Shown: positions 35,304 to 45,068, counted from the stretch's first letter. The stretch: 64,000 bases of DNA from CAYRTV01 sp046483285 (GCA_046483285.1 JAWODN010000119.1:1-64000); one strand, 5' to 3'. Notes: generated from the sequence alone by a model not told the origin. Numbers and translations: made by a program.

Positions 35304-37370
35304 ATGGATTATAAACATAATCCTGATACGGATTTCAAAGATATCGGCAAACTTTCCAGGGAAGAAGCCGGGGAAGAGATCAAGGCCCTGCGGGAAGGGA
35401 TTGAATATCATGATTATCTCTATTATGTGAAAAATCAGCCGGAGATTTCCGATGCGGTCTATGACAAGCTGTTTAAGCGTCTGCAAGAACTGGAAGAGGC
35501 TTTTCCCGAGTTTGAATCCGAAACGTCTCCGACCCGTAAGATCGGGGCGCCGCCTGTGGGCAAACTCAAAAAAGTCGAGCACACCGTAGTCATGCTCAGT
35601 TTGAATGCGGCCCTGGAGGAGAAAGAGGTCCGGGATTTTGATGACTTCATTCGCCGCCATACCGGCCGGGAGCAAATCGCATATGTGGCGGAGCCGAAAT
35701 TCGACGGCCTCTCGGTTGAAATTGTTTATGAAAACGGGCGTTTTAAATACGGAGCCACCCGGGGGGACGGCCGGACCGGAGAGGATATTTCCGAAAATAT
35801 CAAAACTGTCAGGGCGGTCCCGCTCCGGCTTTATCAGGAGAACGGGCGGAAGACTCCATCCTTCCTGGCCGTGCGGGGAGAGATTTTTATGCCCAAGGAC
35901 GCTTTTCAAAAGATGAATAAAACCCGCATTGAAAGGGGAGAAAATCCATTCGCCAACCCCCGGAATGCCGCGGCCGGAACCATGCGGCAGCTGGATTCCA
36001 AGAAAGCGGCGGACAAACCGCTGGATATTTTTTTTTATGAAATCCTGAAAATTGAGGGGCGGGAATTTTCATCCCATTGGGAGGTCATTCAGCAGCTGCC
36101 CAAATGGGGTTTGAAAATCGACAAGGATAACCGCAGATGCGGATCTTTTCAGGAAGTTAAGGAATACAGGGAAAATCTCAGCCGCAGGCGGGATGAACTT
36201 GAATATGAAATCGACGGAATTGTGATAAAAGCGGATGATTATTCCATACGGGAGAAACTGGGGACCCGTCAACGCAGCCCGCGGTGGGCCCTGGCCTGGA
36301 AATTTCCGCCGAAAAAAGAAGTCACGACACTGGAGGAAATTGTGGTTCAGGTCGGGAGAACCGGCATGCTGACTCCGGTGGCGCTGCTGCAGCCGGTGGA
36401 TGTGGGAGGCGTCACGGTGAGCCGGGCGACCCTGCACAATGAGGATGAGGTCCATGCCAAAGATGTCCGCCCCGGAGATAAAGTGCGGATCGCCCGGGCC
36501 GGGGACGTCATTCCTGAAGTGGTGGAGCGGATCGAGCAGGCCGGGAAAAAACGGGGCGGGAAATTTTCCATGTCGGAGGAATGTCCGGTGTGCGGATCGG
36601 ATGTCTTTAAGGAAGGGTCGTATTATTTTTGTTCAGCCGGCTTATCCTGTGAAGCTCAGCTCATCGGGCATATTATGCATTATGCGTCCCGGGACGCCAT
36701 GAATATCGAGGGGCTGGGTGAAAAAATTGTCAAAAAATTAGTGGACCGGGATATGGTCCATGATGTCGCGGATTTATATCATCTTTCCATTGAAGATTTT
36801 AAGGAGCTTGAGGGATTCGCCCAGAAGTCGGCTGAAAATCTCCATCATGCCATCCAAGGAGCCAAAAAGGTCCGGTTCGACCGCTTTCTCTATGCTTTGG
36901 GAATCAGACATGTGGGGCAGCATGTGGCACGGGTGTTGGCCATGGAATACCAGACTCTGAAAAATTTGATGGATGCGGATGAGGATGAATTAAGAGAAGT
37001 CCGTGAAATAGGACCGGAAATCGCCCGCAGTGCCCATCATTTTTTTCAGCAGGAAGAGAATAAAAAGGTCTTGGAGCGATTGCGGGAAGCCGGAGTCAAA
37101 CCGGAATCGATGGCTCCGGGGGAAAAAGCTTTTCCTCTTGAAGGGAAAAAATTTGTTTTCACCGGCAGCCTGGACGAATTCACCCGGGATGAAGCCAAGC
37201 AGGCGGTTGAAGATCTGGGCGGCCGGGCGACATCCAGCGTCAGCGGGGAAACCGATTACGTGGTGGCCGGTGAGAATCCCGGGAGTAAACTGGATGACGC
37301 CGAAAAAAATAAAGTGAAAATCCTCCATGAGGAGGAATTCAAAGAATTATTGAAAAAAGCCGAATCATGA
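35304..37370 (+). CDS. ligA: NAD-dependent DNA ligase
   Basis: 688 residues. The adenylation lysine is in EPKFDGLSVEIVY; NAD-site residues lie in HDYLYYVKNQPEISD (domain Ia). Then an OB fold, a four-Cys zinc finger (CPVCGSDVF and CSAGLSC), HhH repeats and a C-terminal BRCT domain (KKFVFTGSLDEFTRDEA, GETDYVVAGENPGSKL). ATG 35304 follows AAGGAGG. With polX and fpg nearby it makes a repair-synthesis group. Confidence 0.95.
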   Translation: MDYKHNPDTDFKDIGKLSREEAGEEIKALREGIEYHDYLYYVKNQPEISDAVYDKLFKRLQELEEAFPEFESETSPTRKIGAPPVGKLKKVEHTVVMLSLNAALEEKEVRDFDDFIRRHTGREQIAYVAEPKFDGLSVEIVYENGRFKYGATRGDGRTGEDISENIKTVRAVPLRLYQENGRKTPSFLAVRGEIFMPKDAFQKMNKTRIERGENPFANPRNAAAGTMRQLDSKKAADKPLDIFFYEILKIEGREFSSHWEVIQQLPKWGLKIDKDNRRCGSFQEVKEYRENLSRRRDELEYEIDGIVIKADDYSIREKLGTRQRSPRWALAWKFPPKKEVTTLEEIVVQVGRTGMLTPVALLQPVDVGGVTVSRATLHNEDEVHAKDVRPGDKVRIARAGDVIPEVVERIEQAGKKRGGKFSMSEECPVCGSDVFKEGSYYFCSAGLSCEAQLIGHIMHYASRDAMNIEGLGEKIVKKLVDRDMVHDVADLYHLSIEDFKELEGFAQKSAENLHHAIQGAKKVRFDRFLYALGIRHVGQHVARVLAMEYQTLKNLMDADEDELREVREIGPEIARSAHHFFQQEENKKVLERLREAGVKPESMAPGEKAFPLEGKKFVFTGSLDEFTRDEAKQAVEDLGGRATSSVSGETDYVVAGENPGSKLDDAEKNKVKILHEEEFKELLKKAES

Positions 37371-37401
37371 ATCCGGCCCGGCTGGAACATCACCGTTCTT
37401 T

Positions 37402-37445
37402 ATGAATTCGTCATGTGTATAATACACCACGAACCATGAAAATGA
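37402..37445. repeat. 44-bp inverted repeat, left copy
   Basis: This 44-bp stretch recurs in inverse orientation at 44126-44169 with three mismatches. It contains the palindrome GTGTATAATACAC. The two copies face each other across 6.7 kb. Confidence 0.75.
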
Positions 37446-37483
37446 TCCCAATGTCATTGCCGGAGCGGAGCACTTTTGAGTCT

Positions 37484-37803
37484 GTCATTCCGGGGCACGC
37501 CGTGCCTTTGAGTGTGTCATCCCGCGGTGCGAAGCACCGAGGGATCCCTTACTGGTTCGTTTTGGCGGTGGGTTCTGCTTTCACGAGGCAGGAAGGGATT
37601 GCCGCGGCTTGCTGGCGCAAGCCTCGCAATGACAAGGGGGCATGTCATTCCGGGGCACGCCGTGCCTTTGAGTGTGTCATCCCGCGGTGCGAAGCACCGA
37701 GGGATCCCTTACTTCTTCGTCTTGGCGGTTGGCCCCGCTTTCACGAGGCAGGAAGGGATTGCCGCGGCTTGCTGGCGCAAGCCTCGCAATGACAAAGTGG
37801 AAT
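37484..37803. repeat. Two tandem copies of a 160-bp repeat
   Basis: Units at 37484-37643 and 37644-37803 are nearly identical. Each has GTCATTCCGGGGCACGCC near the start, the hairpin GCGGTGCGAAGCACCG and an end that reads GCCTCGCAATGACA. A shortened, diverged unit precedes them (37452-37483) and another follows (37804-37885). Such GTCATTC...GAATGAC-like repeats are common interspersed elements in several phyla. Long open frames across them are repeat-derived, not genes. Confidence 0.85.
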
Positions 37804-37885
37804 GTCGTCCCGGGGAGCGAAGCGATGAGGGATCTGTGAGTGCCTCGGCTAATGAGTCAGAACCGACTCATCAGACGAAGCCGAA

Positions 37886-37942
37886 TAAGATCCTCACGGC
37901 CTGCTTCGCAGGCCTCAGGATGACAGCGGAGCTGTCATTTTC
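37886..37942. repeat. 57-bp repeat with two hairpins, copy 1
   Basis: Identical over all 57 bases to 47921-47977. It contains two hairpins, GGCCTGC-TTC-GCAGGCC and GACAGC-GGA-GCTGTC. Both copies are followed by a related short tail (TATAGGTCAGG or AATAGATCAGG). Confidence 0.85.
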
Positions 37943-38043
37943 TAAGGTATAGGTCAGGCTTGCCTGGCCTGTTCACGGGCCGCGATCGCAATTTTTTTAT
38001 GAATAAGCCAGGGGAATGAATCAGGTTGGATAAGGAGAAAACA

Positions 38044-38838
38044 ATGCCGGAATTACCCGATGTGGAAGTTTTCAGACAATATATGGAGGCCACATCTCTG
38101 CACAAGAAAATAACAGGCGTGGAGGTTGAAAATGAACGGGTCCTCCAGGATATCACTCCCTCCGGATTAGGTCAAAAGCTCAAGGGGCGCCTGTTCGAAA
38201 GAACCAGACGGCATGGAAAACATATGTTCGCCTGTGCGGATGGGGAATTCTGGGTGATGTTCCATTTCGGCATGACCGGCTTTTTCAAGTATTTCAAGAA
38301 TGAAGAAGACAAACCGCCTCACGCCCGGGTGTTGTTTCATTTTGATAATGGATTTTGTCTGGCTTATGACAGCCAGAGGATGTTGGGGAAAATCAGGATC
38401 GTGGAAGACGCGGGGGATTTTATCCGGCAGAACGAATTAGGTCAAGACGCCCTGGGTTTGTCCTGGGACGCTTTTCAAAACCGGATGCATGGCCGGCGCG
38501 GCACGGTGAAAACCGCCTTGATGAATCAGAGCCTTATGGCCGGCATCGGAAATATTTACTCGGACGAGATTTTATTTCAAACCGGAATCCATCCTAAAAC
38601 CCAAATGAACAATCTGAATGAAGGCCTTCTTAAAAAGATGCATGAGCACATGCAGAGGGTTTTGAAAACAGCCGTTGACAAAAAAGCGGATCCGGAGGAA
38701 TTCCCGGATGATTTTCTGGTTCCACACCGGGGAAGCGGAAATAAATGCCCCCGCTGCGGCGGAGAGATAAAAAAAGTCAAAGTGAACAACCGGGGAACCT
38801 ATTTTTGCCCGCAATGCCAGCCGTCTCCTCATAGTTGA
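38044..38838 (+). CDS. mutM: Formamidopyrimidine-DNA glycosylase (Fpg/Nei family)
   Basis: 264 residues. Begins MPELPDVEV, giving the catalytic N-terminal Pro and Glu after Met removal. The beta-hairpin Lys is in RRHGKHMF, NQSLMAGIGNIYSDEILF is the H2TH region, and the C-terminal four-Cys zinc finger is CPRCGG and CPQCQ. Removes oxidised purines (8-oxoG, FaPy). It starts downstream of the repeat cluster on its own. LPDVE rather than LPEVE suggests a divergent subfamily. Confidence 0.9.
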   Translation: MPELPDVEVFRQYMEATSLHKKITGVEVENERVLQDITPSGLGQKLKGRLFERTRRHGKHMFACADGEFWVMFHFGMTGFFKYFKNEEDKPPHARVLFHFDNGFCLAYDSQRMLGKIRIVEDAGDFIRQNELGQDALGLSWDAFQNRMHGRRGTVKTALMNQSLMAGIGNIYSDEILFQTGIHPKTQMNNLNEGLLKKMHEHMQRVLKTAVDKKADPEEFPDDFLVPHRGSGNKCPRCGGEIKKVKVNNRGTYFCPQCQPSPHS

Positions 38839-38843
38839 ATTTA

Positions 38844-38879
38844 GTCTATCTGGTCTATCTGGTTTGTCTGGTCTGGATG
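38844..38879. repeat. 9-bp tandem repeat (GTCTATCTG)
   Basis: Four units of nine bases right after fpg: GTCTATCTG twice, then GTTTGTCTG and GTCTGGATG. The rest of 38880-39078 has no recognisable gene. A 39-codon minus-strand frame at 38855-38974 ends in the repeat and is not supported by anything else. Confidence 0.75.
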
Positions 38880-39078
38880 GGGTATTGGGGGGATGATTCG
38901 TTTCTCACAGCGTCCTCATGGCCCATCTGTTCTTGAATTTTATGGTTGAATTCATCATAATAGCCGTTAATCATGCGGATCACCGGGTTCTCTGAATTTA
39001 AAAAAACACTCCGTGAGGGATGATGAACAGGCCGAGCCGTTTTTTACCAGCCGGAAAGACCGGGAAAGGATTGCGAAA

Positions 39079-39939
39079 ATGAAAATAGCCCTTATTCAGC
39101 AGCACGCCGTATCGGACCATGAGGACAATATGGAACGGGGGATTGAGGCTTTTAAAAAAGCAGCGGCGAACGGTGCGGGCCTCATCGCCTTTGCTGAACT
39201 GGGATTGACCTATTTCTATCCCCAAAAACCCGCGGCGGAGGAAGACAAGAAAAAAGCCGAGACCGTTCCCGGTCCCTCCACGGATGTTTTTTCTCTTTTG
39301 TCCAGAGAGCACGGGGTGGTGACTGTTCTCAATCTCTTCGAACGCTGCGGGGACAATACTTATGATGCCTCCCCGGTCATCGATGCCGACGGAACGATTC
39401 TGGGAATAACCCGGATGGCTCATGTTATGGATGGGCTGGGGTTTTATGAAAAAGGATATTATGCCCCCGGAGATAATGAGAATTTTGTTTATGATACTTC
39501 CGCCGGCCGGATCGGTGTCGCGATCTGTTATGACCGCCATTTCCCGGAATATATGCGCTGGCTGGGGATCCAAGGGGCTCAATTGGTGGTGGTGCCCCAA
39601 GCCGGTGCGGTGGGCGAATGGCCGGAAGGATTGTTCGAAGCCGAGCTCCGGGTGGCGGCTTTTCAAAACGGATATTTCGCGGTTCTGGTCAACCGGGTGG
39701 GAAAGGAAGACCATCTTCATTTTGCCGGAGAATCCTTTGTGGTCGATCCGGAAGGCTGTGTGTTGGCCCAAGCCCCTGCAGAAGAGGACTTTATACTTTA
39801 CGCTGAAGTGGACTTGGAGAAAACAGACGGATGCACGGCCCGGCGCTTTTTTATTCCGGACAGGCGCCCAGCGCTTTACCGGAGATTTTTTTGTTCAGAA
39901 ACCCCACACGTCCATCCAAAGGAAAAAGCCAGATCATGA
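39079..39939 (+). CDS. Nitrilase-family amidase-like protein with altered catalytic Lys
   Basis: 286 residues of C-N hydrolase fold. The nucleophile Cys is in VAICYDRHFPEYM and the first Glu in IAFAELGLTY; the structural Glu occurs in YEKGYYAPGD. Where N-carbamoylputrescine amidases and relatives have YRKxH with the catalytic Lys, this protein reads ITRMAHV, so the Lys is Met. It may be a non-standard or inactive family member. Start ATG 39079 (MKIALIQQ) is preceded by AAAGGA. The stop overlaps the NusG-like gene by ATGA. Confidence 0.8.
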   Translation: MKIALIQQHAVSDHEDNMERGIEAFKKAAANGAGLIAFAELGLTYFYPQKPAAEEDKKKAETVPGPSTDVFSLLSREHGVVTVLNLFERCGDNTYDASPVIDADGTILGITRMAHVMDGLGFYEKGYYAPGDNENFVYDTSAGRIGVAICYDRHFPEYMRWLGIQGAQLVVVPQAGAVGEWPEGLFEAELRVAAFQNGYFAVLVNRVGKEDHLHFAGESFVVDPEGCVLAQAPAEEDFILYAEVDLEKTDGCTARRFFIPDRRPALYRRFFCSETPHVHPKEKARS

Positions 39940-40415
39940 AAAAATGGTATGTGGTGAACACTCGCCCGAAAAAAGAGTTTCAAGTGGAAAGGCTTCTAAA
40001 AGAGGGCGGCTTTGAGGTGTACAATCCCAAATACAAGCAGGAAGGTTTTGTCCGCCCCTTTTTCACGGGATATGAATTTGTGCTTTTTGAATATCCTCAG
40101 CATTTCCGCTTGGTGAAATACACCCGCGGTGTCAAATCATTAGTCGGCAATGAGGAAGGTCCTATTCCTATACATGAAGAAATGATCGATGAAATCAAAA
40201 ACAGGGAAATTGACGGGTTTATCGAGCTGGAAAAATATGGGAGTGAACCGGATGTGGGGGATGAAATTCAAGTGATGGAAGGAGCCCTGAAGGGACTGAA
40301 AGGGGTTTTTAAAAAGGAGTTGTCGGGAACGGACCGGGCGATGATTTTATTAAATTATGTGTCCTATCAGGGCAAGCTGATAATCGAAAAAAAGAAACTG
40401 AAAAAAATATTATGA
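39936..40415 (+). CDS. NusG-paralogue transcription antiterminator (RfaH/LoaP type)
   Basis: 159 residues. NGN domain about 1-100, starting KKWYVVNTRPKKEFQVERL and containing VYNPKYKQEGFVRPFFTGYEFV, followed by a KOW domain (VGDEIQVMEGALKGLKGVFKKEL). The sequence is typical of specialised NusG paralogues rather than housekeeping NusG. These act on specific operons, usually capsule or secondary-metabolite clusters. Here the only co-transcribed gene is the nitrilase-like one, which is unusual. The 3' end runs up to a pseudogene remnant. Confidence 0.83.
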   Translation: MKKWYVVNTRPKKEFQVERLLKEGGFEVYNPKYKQEGFVRPFFTGYEFVLFEYPQHFRLVKYTRGVKSLVGNEEGPIPIHEEMIDEIKNREIDGFIELEKYGSEPDVGDEIQVMEGALKGLKGVFKKELSGTDRAMILLNYVSYQGKLIIEKKKLKKIL

Positions 40416-40441
40416 GCCGGACGGAATAGCATTCTCTGCGG

Positions 40442-40523
40442 CGGCCGTCAGGATGCACAGAGAAGATGCCGCAATGCATCCAGGTTGAGTTGGGATCCGG
40501 TGATAATCAAAGCCCTGTTTTTT
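40442..40523 (-). pseudogene. Copy of the 3' end of the threonine-dehydratase-like gene
   Basis: 82 bp match 51373-51454 with six mismatches (76/82). On the minus strand the frame reads LIITGSQLNLDALRHLLCAS then stop, against LIITGSKLNLDTLRHLLCTS in the intact gene, so most changes are conservative. Similarity stops at the T run on one side and, on the other, a few bases beyond the stop codon. It is a duplicated fragment or a relic of a second paralogue. Confidence 0.85.
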
Positions 40524-40809
40524 AAAAGGACAGAAATCCCCCTTGTCCTGGATCCGGGACGTTAGAGTATCATGTATTCTGATGGCTCCTCGGCTAAGAG
40601 AGAGAAAGGGAGAAGCTCTCGCAAGTGAAAAACCTGTTCCTCTTCCTGCGACCGGAAAAGGAAGATGAGGTGTTTGACGCCTGTTAACTCTAGTGTTGGT
40701 CAAACCATGATTCGCCGGCAGTATGCCAACTTGACAAAACTCCCTAATTGGCCGAAGCTGTAAAGAGTTGCAGGGGGGTGGAGGAACCCGTAAGGAAAGG
40801 AGGAGGACC
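40524..40809. other. Intergenic region upstream of the gnd-zwf-pgl' block
   Basis: No gene recognised. TTGACA occurs at about 40731-40736 but a well-placed -10 box is not evident. The composition changes to GC-rich from here on. Confidence 0.4.
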
Positions 40810-41718
40810 ATGGAACTCGCCATCATTGGACTTGGACGCATGGGCGGCAACATGGCCGAACGGCTCGTGGCGGCGGGTCATCGAGTCATCGGTTACGCCC
40901 GGCATATTGAAACGATTGAGGCCTTTGAGAAAAAGGGGATCGTCGGAGCGTCCTCCCTTGAAGATCTCGTTTCGCGGTTGGCCCCGTCGCGGGTGATCTG
41001 GATCATGATCCCGCCCGGAGATCCCGTAGACGAGGCCCTCCGGTCCTTGGTCCCCTTACTGACGCCGAACGACATTCTCGTCGACGGAGGGAATTCCTTT
41101 TATAAAGATACCATGCGCAGGGGGTCCTTTCTGCGAGAGAGAGGAATCCACTATGTGGACTGCGGGACGAGCGGGGGGATCTGGGGGCTTAAGGAAGGCT
41201 ATAGTCTGATGATCGGCGGTGACAAAGAAGCCGTTGACCATCTCCGCCCCATCTTTGAGGCTCTCGCCCCCGCGCCCGACAAAGGGTGGGGCCGGGTGGG
41301 ACCCTCCGGGGCCGGTCATTTCGTCAAGATGGTGCATAACGGTATCGAGTACGGGCTGATGCAGGCCTATGCGGAGGGGTTTGCCCTTATGAAAGGCAAG
41401 TCTGAATTCGGCCTGGACCTTCACCAGGTCTCTGAGATCTGGAGATCCGGGAGCGTCGTTCGATCCTGGCTCCTCGATCTCGCGTCGGAAGCTTTGGCCG
41501 AAGACCAGGATTTGGATGCCGTCGCGCCCAATGTCGCCGATTCCGGAGAGGGACGCTGGACCGTGATGGAAGCGATTGAGCAGGGCCGGACAGCCCCGGT
41601 CATCGCTCTGTCGCTTATGCAGCGTTTCCACTCGCAGGATCAATACGGCTTCGCGGATAGGCTCCTGGCCGTCCTGAGAAAAAAGTTCGGCGGCCACGCG
41701 GTTGAAAAGGATCAATAG
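40810..41718 (+). CDS. gnd: 6-phosphogluconate dehydrogenase, decarboxylating (short form)
   Basis: 302 residues, the short GndA/YqeC type. N-terminal Rossmann motif GLGRMGGNMAERL, DGGNSFYKDTMRR, the substrate motif DCGTSGGIWGLKEGY, and the catalytic Lys/Asn in GAGHFVKMVHNGIEYGLMQ. Oxidises 6-phosphogluconate to ribulose-5-phosphate and CO2. AGGAGG precedes the ATG. Two bases separate the stop from zwf. The GC content in sampled lines is about 60%, above neighbours such as the nitrilase gene (about 50%). Confidence 0.93.
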   Translation: MELAIIGLGRMGGNMAERLVAAGHRVIGYARHIETIEAFEKKGIVGASSLEDLVSRLAPSRVIWIMIPPGDPVDEALRSLVPLLTPNDILVDGGNSFYKDTMRRGSFLRERGIHYVDCGTSGGIWGLKEGYSLMIGGDKEAVDHLRPIFEALAPAPDKGWGRVGPSGAGHFVKMVHNGIEYGLMQAYAEGFALMKGKSEFGLDLHQVSEIWRSGSVVRSWLLDLASEALAEDQDLDAVAPNVADSGEGRWTVMEAIEQGRTAPVIALSLMQRFHSQDQYGFADRLLAVLRKKFGGHAVEKDQ

Positions 41719-41720
41719 CT

Positions 41721-43171
<1,451 letters not shown>

Positions 43172-43175
<4 letters not shown>

Positions 43176-43600
43176 ATGCCGGGATTGTCCGCTTCGAACG
43201 CCTCAGCGACGCAAATGAGGCCCTGGCGGAACGCCTTGCCGAAGTCACAGACGAGGCCGTCCGGACTCGAGGACGATTCGTCCTGGCTCTCGCCGGAGGA
43301 TCAACCCCGCAGGATCTCTACCGTCTTCTCGCTGAGAGATATCAAAACCGGATCCCCTGGGACCGGACACATCTCTTTTGGGGAGATGAGCGCTGGGTTC
43401 CTCGCACGGACCCGGCGAGCAACTCTCACCGGGTTTATGAGACGTTGATCTCAAAAATTCCCCTGCCGGCACGGCATCTTCATCCCATCCCTGTCGAGAT
43501 CGGCCCGCCCGCTGAAGTCGCGCTTGCCTACGAGAAAACCCTGAGGGCATCCCGGCGCGCTCATCATCCAGGTCCGACACTGATTTTTCTCTTTCATTGA
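43172..43600 (+). pseudogene. pgl: 6-phosphogluconolactonase, C-terminally truncated
   Basis: 142 residues where about 230-260 are expected. The N-terminal half is good: ALAGGSTPQDLYRLLAERY (sugar-phosphate loop), THLFWGDERWVPRTDPASN and SNSHRVYETL. After YEKTLRASRR the sequence becomes unrelated (GPTLIFLFH) and stops. The expected FDLVLLGMGEDGHTAS block, with residues needed for catalysis, is missing. It overlaps the zwf stop (ATGA); a start at 43157 is possible. This probably marks a breakpoint of a transferred or rearranged segment. Confidence 0.82.
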
Positions 43601-43625
43601 CCTGCCTTTCTTTATGTGGTAATAG
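43597..43625 (+). promoter_or_regulatory. Sigma-70 type promoter before the 116-aa gene
   Basis: TTGACC (43597-43602), 17 bp, TAATAG (43620-43625). It lies at the pgl' stop codon and would give a start near 43632. Confidence 0.5.
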
Positions 43626-43644
43626 CTTAAATTGAGGAGGTAAA

Positions 43645-43995
43645 ATGAAAGAAAGCGAAGGAATCCAGCTTGACCGTCCTTATAAATTGGAAAATGCTTC
43701 TATAGAGAAGCACCTGACAAAAACAGGCCCTGGAGTCTTCACTCTAGGGACCATGAGCGAAAGAGCCGAGTATCTGGTGGCCTATACAGGGATTGCGAAG
43801 AAAGACCTTAAAAAAGAACTCAAAAATCTTGTTGGAAAAAGCCGGCGTCCACTGTTCACCTTTGAATACACTTCTTCCCTTAAGGAAGCTTTTGAGAAAC
43901 AATGCTGCATCTATCACCACTTCGATCCTCCTGATAACAAGCAACACCCCAAATCTCCTGAAGGAACAGATTGGACCTGTCCGACTTGTCAATAA
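43645..43995 (+). CDS. Small GIY-YIG-like hypothetical protein
   Basis: 116 residues. The middle (EYLVAYTGIAKKDLKKELKN) looks like a degenerate GIY-YIG core with YTG in place of YVG. It continues with FEYTSSLKEAFEKQCCIYHHF and ends in a conserved-looking NKQHPKSPEGTDWTCPTCQ with two Cys. Small families of this design exist without assigned function. AGGAGG precedes ATG and it has its own promoter. I cannot assign a role. Confidence 0.6.
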   Translation: MKESEGIQLDRPYKLENASIEKHLTKTGPGVFTLGTMSERAEYLVAYTGIAKKDLKKELKNLVGKSRRPLFTFEYTSSLKEAFEKQCCIYHHFDPPDNKQHPKSPEGTDWTCPTCQ

Positions 43996-44409
43996 TCCGT
44001 TTATGAAAAAACGGCGGTGATAATTCACATAGTCTCCATGCTGCACACAAAGGAACCGTGGCCGGCTCAGCCTTCGTGTGTGCCGGCTTATCCATCATCC
44101 TGCTCCCATAGCCACACTTCAGAAGTCATTTTCATCGTTCGTGGTGCATTATACACATGATGAATTCATTTAAAAATGTGTTCCATCTCAGCATCGAAGC
44201 TGTTTTCCTCTTCTAAGTCAAATATAACCCAAACCTTATTCATGGCTTCATCAGCGTTCGCCGGATGCTCCATCCGGAATGAATTCGATTTTCCTCCCAA
44301 TCAGGTGTGTTCGCTTCCGAAAAAAATCCCAGTTTCCGGCTTTGCGGAACGTTTTCTTGCGAGGGAAGAATAAATCCTGTCTTTTCCTTCCTGCTCCTGG
44401 GAAAAGAAG
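43996..44409. other. Intergenic region with repeats, no gene recognised
   Basis: It contains the right copy of the 44-bp inverted repeat and a short inverted repeat TTCCG...CGGAA near 44335-44350. The open frames here (for example on the minus strand around 44240-44458) show no family resemblance. Confidence 0.5.
44126..44169. repeat. 44-bp inverted repeat, right copy
   Basis: Reverse complement of 37402-37445 with three mismatches over 44 bases. It lies in the gap before the dodecin promoter. Confidence 0.75.
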
Positions 44410-44425
44410 TTGGCATGATTTTTGT
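44410..44425 (+). promoter_or_regulatory. Sigma-54-type promoter (dodecin)
   Basis: TTGGCATG-ATTT-TTGT followed by ATTTA. It has the same spacing as the other three sites. The start would be near 44437, leaving a leader of about 150 nt before ATG 44586. Confidence 0.7.
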
Positions 44426-44585
44426 ATTTATGTTTAATAATAAACCTGAAGTATTCAAGGGCCGAGATTGCCGCAGATGCGAGGCGCATGACTAAAAACC
44501 ATGCTTACTGCTGATAAGAAAAAGATTGCGCAAACATGGTAATTTTTTTATGAATAGTTCAGGCTAAATAAAAAGGAGGAAAATC

Positions 44586-44786
44586 ATGAGTACGGCAAAA
44601 GTCATTGAAATTATCGGAAGTTCGGAAACAAGCTGGGAAGACGCAGCCCAAAAAGCTTTATTGGACGCGGAAAAATCAGTGGAAGGCATAACCGGTTTAG
44701 AAGTGGTATCGCAAACTGCAGAGGTTGAAAATAACAAGATTAAATATTACAAAACTGCTATTCGAGTCGCCTTTATTGTTAAATGA
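44586..44786 (+). CDS. Dodecin (flavin-binding protein)
   Basis: 66 residues, the family length. KVIEIIGSSETSWEDAAQKA carries the Trp that stacks on flavin, and LEVVSQTAEVENNKI the Gln region. Dodecins form a hollow 12-mer that stores or protects flavins and limits photochemical damage. Strong AAGGAGG ahead of the ATG. A sigma-54-type promoter lies 160 bp upstream, with short repeats in the leader. Confidence 0.92.
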   Translation: MSTAKVIEIIGSSETSWEDAAQKALLDAEKSVEGITGLEVVSQTAEVENNKIKYYKTAIRVAFIVK

Positions 44787-44823
44787 CCACGATTCTTCAT
44801 TCAGCCTGACCTATTCACAACCC

Positions 44824-44903
44824 GGGATGGCCGCAGATGCCGGAGTTGCGGCGAGGAAGCCGCGGCCCTTCACTGCGACAAGCGGCAACTCCGGCATATG
44901 CGG
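44824..44903. repeat. Long hairpin repeat element
   Basis: Arms at 44831-44849 (CCGCAGATGCCGGAGTTGC) and 44885-44903 pair over 19 bp with one mismatch around a 35-nt loop. The left arm and flank recur at 1848-1882. It follows dodecin and may act as a terminator or be a mobile hairpin (MITE/REP-like). A further short form, GCCGCAGATGC, is at 44469-44479. Confidence 0.75.
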
Positions 44904-45068
44904 TGAGTTCCGGCCTTTCGAACCATTTTTTCATGAATTTACCATATAGGGAAGCACACCGCCTGGTTTTTTTGAAGCGCGTTTGGGAAAAGGCGAGCCG
45001 CGGATACCCTGGATTCACATCTAAGACCTGAGCCGGAATATGCATTTTCTGATTGAAAAGGAGATAAA

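Noticed and set aside
36927..36944. TGGCACGGGTGTTGG inside ligA, close to the sigma-54 consensus
   Set aside because: It is coding sequence with no start of a gene downstream; single sporadic match.
37484..37803. Repeat array as a possible CRISPR
   Set aside because: Units are 160 bp and adjacent, with no short repeats and unique spacers, and no cas genes occur.
37415..37952. Two overlapping open frames of 125 and 146 codons in the repeat region
   Set aside because: They consist of repeated translations of the 160-bp units and have no family resemblance or ribosome site.
38855..38974. 39-codon minus-strand frame beside the 9-bp repeat
   Set aside because: No known family, no clear ribosome site, and its end is read from the tandem repeat.
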